A program made the position numbers and the translations under genes. 40,640 nt of DNA from Loktanella sp. PT4BL (lineage in GTDB: Bacteria; Pseudomonadota; Alphaproteobacteria; Rhodobacterales; Rhodobacteraceae), in NCBI RefSeq assembly GCF_003201935.1, contig NZ_QJJL01000012.1:1-40640 (forward strand), in the 5' to 3' direction. Within the stretch, counting starts at the first letter, position 1; every line of letters begins with the position of its first letter. Under the pieces are notes generated by a model. That model made no database searches and was not told where the DNA came from. It saw only the letters and a program-made list of their open reading frames with translations. Positions 35,129-40,640 of this stretch are shown one piece after another.

Positions 35129-36393
35129 GCTGCAAATTCCGTCTTGATCCGGTCAAGCATGGCACGCAACTGCGCGGTGATTTGCCCGTTTTCACTGAGC
35201 ACATAGTCGGCAAGCGCCACATCCTCTTCCAGCAGTGAAAGAATGCCAAGGCTGAGCGCGGTTTCATCGTCGCCTGCACTGAGCGCATGCAAAAAAGGGA
35301 TAGCCGGAAGACCGGCCCCGAAAGACTGGGTCAATGCGGCGGTCGGGATGGCAGGTGTCTTGCCCGCAGACCGCGTCAGGGCGGCGATGAACCAGTGGGG
35401 TCTGTTTTGCGCTGTCTCGCGGGGCAGCGCCGTGACCTGCCTGTCGCGGGGTGCCAGCCATCTTGCCGGATGGCCATCCAGTGGTGATCCCGTCATCAGT
35501 AGATGCGGTCCGGGCAGAACGATGCGCTGCGTCAGTTGCCGCAGGTCGGCACCCGGATGTGTGCGCAGCAGTTGTGCCTCGCGCAGCGCTTGTCCGGCAA
35601 TGCTGACAAGCCGTGTCATTGGCAACACGCCGGTTTTCAAAAGCGCGCCAAGGGCTGCGGTATCTTCGGCATGGATGTCCCAGACGGGCGCATCAAGACC
35701 TGCGGGAAAGAGTTGATGGATGGGCAGACCAGCCAGACCTTGTGGATGACGCGGGCCACAGGTGACGCACCTGAACTTATTGTCACCTTTGGGAGGTGCA
35801 AGAACCGGCGCATCTGCTTGCTGACACACAAGAACCGGCCCTTCGGTCAGCTGTGCCAGCGCAGCCAGACCGCGCGCGAAGTCATCCTCGCGTCCCTCAA
35901 GGGCAATCTGCGGATCAGGCGCAAACGGTCGGGTATCCGTTGCCATGACAACGATTGCGGCGGGTTTCTCTGACGGATAGGGCAAACCCCCGAAAGGTCT
36001 GCGGCGCAGCAATGGCCAGAGGCCCGCGCTTTGCATCAGATGACGCAATCCGGCATCGGTCTTGGTACCTGTCACATCGTGCGTTTCGACCGCATCCGAA
36101 GCTTCGCGAAACAGAACGATTTCAGACAGCTTTTTTCCCGCCAGGAGCGAAATTCGTGCCACGCGGCCAGCAAAGGGCGCAACAAAACAGACGTCCGGGG
36201 CATGCCGCAGACATGCGACAGCCGCACCCTGCGCAACAGGATCACCTTCTTTGACAAGCGTGGTTACTTTCAGTTCAGAGCCTTCCGGAGCGGCCACCGC
36301 CGCTTCCTCGGTGACCACGTCCTGTATCCCTGGTGTCACCGGCGGAGACGGAAAGTCCGGGTTTAAACCTGTCCCGGAACCAAGAATTTGCAT
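35125..36393 (-). CDS. nqrA: Na+-NQR subunit A (quinone-binding)
   Basis: A 422-residue cytoplasmic subunit. It shows the biotinyl-like N-terminal barrel (TLVKEGDPVAQGAAVACLRH), LMQSAGLWPLLRRRPFGGLP, VVMATDTRPFAPDPQIAL and the later VLPMTRLVSIAGQALREAQ. NqrA binds the quinone acceptor. Slightly shorter than the usual 447 or so. The ATG at 36393 is preferred over the longer frame because GGAGGGC lies 5 bases upstream and homologues begin near here. It overlaps nqrB (ATGA) and heads the operon. Confidence 0.9.
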   Translation of the reverse strand: MQILGSGTGLNPDFPSPPVTPGIQDVVTEEAAVAAPEGSELKVTTLVKEGDPVAQGAAVACLRHAPDVCFVAPFAGRVARISLLAGKKLSEIVLFREASDAVETHDVTGTKTDAGLRHLMQSAGLWPLLRRRPFGGLPYPSEKPAAIVVMATDTRPFAPDPQIALEGREDDFARGLAALAQLTEGPVLVCQQADAPVLAPPKGDNKFRCVTCGPRHPQGLAGLPIHQLFPAGLDAPVWDIHAEDTAALGALLKTGVLPMTRLVSIAGQALREAQLLRTHPGADLRQLTQRIVLPGPHLLMTGSPLDGHPARWLAPRDRQVTALPRETAQNRPHWFIAALTRSAGKTPAIPTAALTQSFGAGLPAIPFLHALSAGDDETALSLGILSLLEEDVALADYVLSENGQITAQLRAMLDRIKTEFAA

Positions 36394-36421
36394 CTGCCCT
36401 CCGATCACATGTGCCAACGCC

Positions 36422-36435
36422 TGCTGCGCGCAGCA
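36422..36435. promoter_or_regulatory. Perfect palindrome in the nqrA leader
   Basis: TGCTGCGCGCAGCA is a 14-base perfect palindrome 29-42 bases upstream of the nqrA ATG. It could be an operator or fold as a hairpin in the nqrA mRNA. No known regulator is matched. Confidence 0.35.
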
Positions 36436-36486
36436 ACCCCCGCGCATCACTCCCTCAACGTCTACAGCCTGAAGGCGATCCAAGAC

Positions 36487-36500
36487 ATGACATAGATCAA
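36487..36500 (+). promoter_or_regulatory. FNR/FnrL-like site in the nqrA-cytochrome divergent region
   Basis: ATGACATAGATCAA matches TTGAT-N4-ATCAA at 8 of 10 fixed positions. Its centre is about 41 bases upstream of the start expected from the -10 at 36522-36527, the classic activating position. Its centre is also 100 bases from nqrA, so it could serve both genes. Binding is inferred. Confidence 0.45.
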
Positions 36501-36521
36501 AGCGAGCGGTTGCTTGCACGG

Positions 36522-36527
36522 TATGGT
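36522..36527 (+). promoter_or_regulatory. Candidate -10 element of the cytochrome gene
   Basis: TATGGT matches TATAAT at 4 of 6 positions and lies where an FNR class II promoter would need it. Transcription would start near 36534, giving a leader of about 33 bases before the ATG. No -35 is required in that class. Confidence 0.35.
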
Positions 36528-36566
36528 TTAAAACAACCTTTGAGGTTCCAGCACAGGAGACCGTTC

Positions 36567-37742
36567 ATGCCTTTGCCTTCATCCAATTTCTCAATGTCTT
36601 TGTGTCTTGCTGCCGGACTTGCCGCTGTCTTTTATTTCAGTCAGGCCGCGAGCCAGACAGCGCAAGAAGTGCAGGATGACCATGCGCTTATTCCCTTCGC
36701 TTTGCCCAAATCAGGACCGTTCACACCGGCGGAGATCGAGATCGGGAATGACAAGGCGATTAGCGACTGGTTCCGCTCGGCCCATGCCAATGCCGCCTCA
36801 GAGGCATTCAGCCATTGGGATGATGACGGCGAGGTGCGCGCCGCCTGTGCGACCTGTCATTCGGGCGAAGGATTCCGGGACTTTCACGGTCTGGACGGAA
36901 CAGAGGTCGGCGTCGTGAACGGGACAATTGATGTGGGCGGTGTTGTCGATTGCGGGACTTGCCACAATGCCGGACTGGCAGAGATTTCCGAAGTGACATT
37001 TCCAAGCGGTATCGTGCATCCGGTCACAGGTGTCGAAGCCTCTTGCCTGACCTGCCACCAAGGCCGCGCTGCTGGTCTGACTGTCGAACGGGCAACAGCA
37101 GATAAGGCGCTTGATGCGCCAGACAGCACGTTGCGGTTCATTAACCCGCATTATGCGACGGCTGCCGCAACCTGGCTGGGCGGCTACGGGCGCGCCGGCT
37201 TTCAATATGAAGACCGTACCTACAGCGGGCGCTTCTTTCACGCACGCCCCGTCGCCAGTTGCAATTCATGTCATGAACCACACACGCTTGAGGTTGCTTT
37301 CGAGCCCTGCCTGACCTGCCACGAAGCCAACAGCCCGCAGGATATCCGGATTGCACGCCAAAGCTATGACGGCAGCGGTGACACATCTGTCGGGATCCGG
37401 TCCGACATCATGGCGAATGCCGACACTCTGCTGGACATGATCGAAGATTATTCACGTGAGGTGGTCGGGGTGCCGGTGATCTATGACGGCACGCGTTACC
37501 CCTATTTCTTTACGGATGCGAACGGTGACGGCGTTATTGATATGGTTGACGGTGCGCCCGTCGCCTACGAGGCATGGACCCCCAGAAGCCTGCGGACTGC
37601 CTTCAACTGGAAACTGGTCACCGCCGATCCGGGCAATTATGCGCATAATCCGCAATACACGCTGGAGCTTCTTTACGATTCCATCGACGATCTGAGCACA
37701 CCACTCGGGATCGACATGGATGACCTCAATCTCTTGCGGTAG
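36567..37742 (+). CDS. Pentaheme c-type cytochrome, exported, with a calcium-loop-like motif
   Basis: A 391-residue protein with an N-terminal signal or anchor (residues 8-28) and five CxxCH heme sites: CATCH (94-98), CGTCH (129-133), CLTCH (160-164), CNSCH (232-236) and CLTCH (248-252). A DANGDGVID loop (317-325) resembles an EF-hand-type calcium site. Extra histidines near the sites could be distal ligands. The ATG at 36567 follows AGGAG and precedes the signal; the longer upstream frame has no support. It should act in the periplasm as an electron carrier. It is divergent from nqrA and convergent with the SLC13 gene. I do not recognise the family beyond multiheme cytochrome c. Confidence 0.85.
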   Translation: MPLPSSNFSMSLCLAAGLAAVFYFSQAASQTAQEVQDDHALIPFALPKSGPFTPAEIEIGNDKAISDWFRSAHANAASEAFSHWDDDGEVRAACATCHSGEGFRDFHGLDGTEVGVVNGTIDVGGVVDCGTCHNAGLAEISEVTFPSGIVHPVTGVEASCLTCHQGRAAGLTVERATADKALDAPDSTLRFINPHYATAAATWLGGYGRAGFQYEDRTYSGRFFHARPVASCNSCHEPHTLEVAFEPCLTCHEANSPQDIRIARQSYDGSGDTSVGIRSDIMANADTLLDMIEDYSREVVGVPVIYDGTRYPYFFTDANGDGVIDMVDGAPVAYEAWTPRSLRTAFNWKLVTADPGNYAHNPQYTLELLYDSIDDLSTPLGIDMDDLNLLR

Positions 37743-37788
37743 CCACATTGCGGAACATGGCTGCGGGAACCTGCCAGGAAATGTCTGT

Positions 37789-39564
37789 TTATAAGGGCCA
37801 GACCACAAGGATTGTCGGCACTGCAACGCAGATCACGATGATTTCCAGCGGAAGGCCCATGCGCCAGTAGTCGCCGAAACGATATCCGCCCGGGCCCAGA
37901 ATAAGGGTGTTGTTCTTGTGCCCGATAGGAGTGAGGAACGCGCAGGATGCGGCGACCGCAACGGTCATCAGGTAAGTGTCGGGGTTTGTGCCCGTCGCGG
38001 TTGCGATCGACATCGAGATCGGGGCGGCGATCAATGTGGTTGCGACGTTGTTCAGGAAATCTGACAGGGTCATCGTCACGACCATCAGCGCGACAAGCGA
38101 CACCCAGGCAGGGTATCCTTCGCTCAGGCTCACAATTTCTCTTGCGACCAGATCGGCACCTCCGAAATGGTCGAACGCCTCAGCCAGCGGGATCAGGCTG
38201 GCCAGCAGGACAATGACCTTCCATTCCACCGAGGCATAGACCTCGCGGGCACTGACAAGGCCGAACGCGACATAGGCGATCACCGCACCACCCAGCGCAA
38301 CCGACAAAGGCACGAGCCCCAAAACCGCCAATCCGACAGCGGCCAGAAAGACCGCAATGGACAGGCCCGCCTTGCTCCGCTGGACAACCTCGGTCTGGCG
38401 TCCTTCAAGAGGGAACACGCCAAGCCAATCCATGGCGTCCGCCACGCGGTCCGGTGGCCCGAGCAGAAGCAGCACATCACCGGGCCGGATCGGCAAAAGG
38501 CGCACACGGTCCTGAAAATTCCGCCCACCCCGCGACACACCCAAAAGCGTCACCGCATGGCGTTGCAACAGATTGAGGCTGCGCGCCGTGCGCCCGTCAA
38601 TGCGCGCACCTTCGGGTACGATGGCCTCGGTCAGCGTAAGACCAGGTGCGACGACACCGCCTTCGTGTTTTTCGGACCCTGCAAAATCAAGCCCAGCCTG
38701 ACCCATGAAGGCCTCGATTGCCTTGGGATCACCTTCGACCACAAGAAAATCACCCGACCGCAGCTCAACGCGGCGCGCAAGGCCACGGATACGTTTGCCG
38801 CGCCGGATCAGGCCGAGAATATGGACGTCGGCATCATTCGCTTTGGGGTAAAGATCAGCGACCACCATCCCGTCTTGCAAGGATTGTTCGCCGATCCGCA
38901 GTTCCGCGATATAGCGGCCCTGACTGACCTCTTTTTTCTGGTCCATGACCGCAGTACGCGACGGCAAAAGCCGCCAACCGAACAGCGAGACAAATGCAAT
39001 GCCTGCAACGGCCACGGCAAGGCCGACAGGGGCAAAATCAAACATACCGTAGGGTTCGCCAAGGGCACTCTGTCGGTATTCGGATATGACAATATTCGGG
39101 GGCGTGCCGATCAAGGTGATCATGCCGCCGAGGATCGTCGCAAAAGAGAGCGGCATCAGCGTTTGCCCTGCCGCGCGCTTGGCCTTCTTTGCGGCTTCAA
39201 CATCAAGCGGCATGAGCAGTGCGAGGGCGGCCACATTATTGATGATGGCGGACAATCCCGCAGCCAGCGCGCCGACAACAGCGATATGCAACTGGACGGG
39301 CCGGTCAGGGTTGATCAGCCGCGACGCGATCAGTTCCACTGCACCGGACGATGACAGACCACGGCTGACAATCAGGACCAGTGCAATAATCGCCACAGCC
39401 GCATGCCCGAACCCCGAAAAAATCTCCTCGGTGGGGACAAGCCCGATTGTCGCCGCGATGATAAGTGCGCCAAATGCCACCAGATCGTATCGGATACGCC
39501 CCCAGACAAGCAGCGCGAAAACGAAGCCCAGTAGTACAAAAATCTGCGTCAGTTGATCCTGCAT
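37789..39564 (-). CDS. SLC13/DASS-type carrier with TrkA-C-like domains
   Basis: A 591-residue transporter with two sets of membrane helices around a soluble middle. Signature motifs are SAIINNVAALALLMPLDVEA, LIGTPPNIVISEY, SDFLNNVATTLIAAP and AFLTPIGHKNNTLIL. Two TrkA-C/RCK_C-like domains lie about 215-290 and 305-385 (LRSGDFLVVEGDP and IRPGDVLLLLGPPD). The family imports sulfate, dicarboxylates or other anions, often with sodium. Next to the nqr operon this suggests use of the sodium gradient; the substrate is not readable. Start ATG at 39564; it is convergent with the cytochrome gene. Confidence 0.85.
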   Translation of the reverse strand: MQDQLTQIFVLLGFVFALLVWGRIRYDLVAFGALIIAATIGLVPTEEIFSGFGHAAVAIIALVLIVSRGLSSSGAVELIASRLINPDRPVQLHIAVVGALAAGLSAIINNVAALALLMPLDVEAAKKAKRAAGQTLMPLSFATILGGMITLIGTPPNIVISEYRQSALGEPYGMFDFAPVGLAVAVAGIAFVSLFGWRLLPSRTAVMDQKKEVSQGRYIAELRIGEQSLQDGMVVADLYPKANDADVHILGLIRRGKRIRGLARRVELRSGDFLVVEGDPKAIEAFMGQAGLDFAGSEKHEGGVVAPGLTLTEAIVPEGARIDGRTARSLNLLQRHAVTLLGVSRGGRNFQDRVRLLPIRPGDVLLLLGPPDRVADAMDWLGVFPLEGRQTEVVQRSKAGLSIAVFLAAVGLAVLGLVPLSVALGGAVIAYVAFGLVSAREVYASVEWKVIVLLASLIPLAEAFDHFGGADLVAREIVSLSEGYPAWVSLVALMVVTMTLSDFLNNVATTLIAAPISMSIATATGTNPDTYLMTVAVAASCAFLTPIGHKNNTLILGPGGYRFGDYWRMGLPLEIIVICVAVPTILVVWPL

Positions 39565-39581
39565 AGCCGCACCCTAGAGCG

Positions 39582-39593
39582 CTTTGATCAAAG
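39582..39593. promoter_or_regulatory. Palindrome upstream of the SLC13-type gene
   Basis: CTTTGATCAAAG is a 12-base perfect palindrome 18-29 bases before the ATG. It contains TTGAT and ATCAA fused without the 4-base spacer an FNR site needs, so it is not called as one. The rest of the 103-base gap shows no terminator. Confidence 0.3.
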
Positions 39594-39667
39594 TGGAAAT
39601 GCCGCTTTGCGAGACCAGCGGGATCATTTGCTTTCGCCTGACGGCTAGCGGATCGGTGGCTTGTCCG

Positions 39668-40558
39668 TTAAATCATAATCCTGCGGGGATCACCCAGTAG
39701 ACCGGCCAGATAGCTGACAAAGCGAGCGGCCTCCGCGCCATTGATCACGCGGTGATCATAGCTCAGGTCAAGTGGCACCATCGGTTTGGGCTGAAAGGCC
39801 TCGCCATCCCAGACGGGCGTGATTTCGGTACGCGTCAGGCCAAGGATTGCCACCTCGGGCGGGTTCACGATGGGGGTAAAGGCTGTGCCGCCGATCCCGC
39901 CCAGATTGCTGATCGACATGGACGCGCCGCCCATTTCATCGGGGCCCACCTTGCGGGCTTGTGCGCGCGTCGCCAGATCGGTGATCTCGCTTGCGATTTG
40001 CCAAAGACCCTTGCGGTCCGCATCACGGATCACAGGCACCATAAGACCGTGGGCGGTATCAACGGCGATCCCGATATGGGCATAATCCTTGAGGATCAGT
40101 GTCTTGCCATCCGGTGTCAGCGACGCATTGAAACGCGGGAATTCACGCAGGGCCCGTGCCAGTGCCTTGACCTGAAAGGCAAGGGCGGTGAGCTTGACAC
40201 CGCGTGCCTGCGCCTCCGGTTTCAACTCTTTGCGCAGTGCCTCAATCGCCGAGACATCAGCGCGGTCGTGGTGGGTGACCTGCGGGATCATGGTGTTTGC
40301 AGCACCAAGGTTTCCGGCCGCAACCTGGGCAAACCGGCTCAGCGGTTCTTCGGTCACAGGGCCGAACTGGCTGTGATCCACATCCCAGTATTTGGTGTGA
40401 TCGCTTTGGGGTGATGCGGGCTTGGCATCGCCCGTCAGATCCTCGCGGGCGATGGTGGTCCGGCCCAGATCGCGGGCCAGTTTTTCCAGATCAATGCCTT
40501 TTTGACCTGCTAGGGTGCGGACGGAAGGAGAGGCGATTACATCTGTCATCACATTCAC
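39668..40558 (-). CDS. 2-oxoacid dehydrogenase E2 acyltransferase lacking a lipoyl domain
   Basis: A 296-residue AceF-like E2. An E1/E3-binding domain starts almost at the N-terminus (SPSVRTLAGQKGIDLEKLAR), followed by the catalytic domain: GAANTMIPQVTHHDRADVSA, FPRFNASLTPDGKTLILKDY, AHIGIAVDTAHGLMVPVIRD and LDLSYDHRVINGAEAARF (His269). No lipoyl domain precedes it and the gene begins in the end of the aldehyde dehydrogenase gene, so it is not cut by the window. GTG at 40558 gives a GTGA overlap; ATG at 40549 is an alternative. A separate lipoyl carrier must exist if it is active. It is more AceF-like than the E2 at 24485-25684. Confidence 0.88.
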   Translation of the reverse strand: MNVMTDVIASPSVRTLAGQKGIDLEKLARDLGRTTIAREDLTGDAKPASPQSDHTKYWDVDHSQFGPVTEEPLSRFAQVAAGNLGAANTMIPQVTHHDRADVSAIEALRKELKPEAQARGVKLTALAFQVKALARALREFPRFNASLTPDGKTLILKDYAHIGIAVDTAHGLMVPVIRDADRKGLWQIASEITDLATRAQARKVGPDEMGGASMSISNLGGIGGTAFTPIVNPPEVAILGLTRTEITPVWDGEAFQPKPMVPLDLSYDHRVINGAEAARFVSYLAGLLGDPRRIMI

Positions 40559-40640
40559 CAGCTGGCCGAGATGTATTGCGTTTCCATGAATTCGAGCATG
40601 CCTTCATGCCCGCCTTCACGCCCCAGCCCTGACTGTTTCA
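40555..40640 (-). CDS. Aldehyde dehydrogenase, C-terminal end (truncated by window edge)
   Basis: The minus strand from 40640 to 40555 reads KQSGLGREGGHEGMLEF, then METQYISASW and a stop. This is the standard C-terminus of NAD(P)-dependent aldehyde dehydrogenases, where KxSGxGREGG precedes the last strands. The catalytic region is outside the window. The stop overlaps the start of the E2 gene, so the two are probably co-translated. Confidence 0.85.
   Translation of the reverse strand, partial: KQSGLGREGGHEGMLEFMETQYISASW

Noticed and set aside
38167..39354. Plus-strand frame opposite the SLC13-type gene
   Set aside because: Antisense shadow with Gln/Arg/Asp-rich low-complexity content and no hydrophobic or catalytic motifs.
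39582..39593. FNR site before the SLC13-type gene
   Set aside because: The half-sites touch without the required 4-base spacer, so this is only noted as a palindrome.
1..40640. CRISPR arrays, tRNA/rRNA genes, phage or toxin-antitoxin modules
   Set aside because: No spaced direct repeats, tRNA-like cloverleaf or recognisable modules were seen on either strand; a dedicated scan could still find small RNA genes.

Overview
The window looks like chromosomal DNA of an alphaproteobacterium, most likely a Rhodobacteraceae (Roseobacter-group) member. This rests on the GC-rich coding style of the right three quarters, FnrL-like sites, an EPS-associated MarR regulator, and a Liv-type ABC operon with its own acyl-CoA synthetase. 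It is an inference from gene content; no 16S rRNA or other marker is present.

Layout, left to right. (1) 1-1102: two nested IS3-family insertion sequences. A newer copy runs off the left edge (orfA, a likely -1 slip site, and orfB) and sits inside an older remnant whose transposase tail carries an in-frame amber codon. (2) 1118-10424: a surface-polysaccharide block, all on the minus strand and visibly more AT-rich than the rest. It holds the EPS-type MarR regulator, a beta-propeller-like protein of unknown role, a Wzx-type flippase, three glycosyltransferases, an FkbM methyltransferase and a Wzy-like polymerase. No initiating glycosyltransferase is present, so the locus should continue elsewhere. 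(3) 10886-19225: an operon on the minus strand encoding a FadD-like acyl-CoA synthetase, LivG/H/M/K/F-type transporter parts and a divergent PaaK-like protein. A hybrid histidine kinase and an OmpR-type response regulator (19356-21982) are transcribed divergently and are its likely regulators. (4) 22059-23273: a TetA-like MFS exporter.

(5) 23270-29417: a tightly coupled minus-strand operon, acetate-CoA ligase, fused E1 alpha/beta 2-oxoacid dehydrogenase, lipoyl E2, acyl carrier protein and an orphan MalK-type ATPase. Each of the first four genes overlaps the next by four bases. An FNR-like site lies upstream. (6) 29515-36393: a Na+-NQR operon (nqrABCDEF, apbE, nqrM, CBS-pair gene). NqrC, D, E and F keep their cofactor residues, but NqrB is only 260 residues and lacks the flavinylation motif. 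(7) 36567-37742: a five-heme c-type cytochrome divergent from nqrA, with a second FNR-like site at a textbook distance from a -10 hexamer. (8) 37789-39564: an SLC13-type carrier with TrkA-C-like domains, possibly using the sodium gradient. (9) 39668-40640: an E2 without a lipoyl domain, translationally coupled to the tail of an aldehyde dehydrogenase that leaves the window.

The most interesting part is 23-38 kb: a modified sodium-pumping redox enzyme, a multiheme cytochrome and an ACP-containing 2-oxoacid dehydrogenase operon, linked by FNR-like sites. My reading is a low-oxygen energy module in which NQR may exchange electrons with the periplasm. That is an inference; the individual residues and overlaps described below are seen directly.
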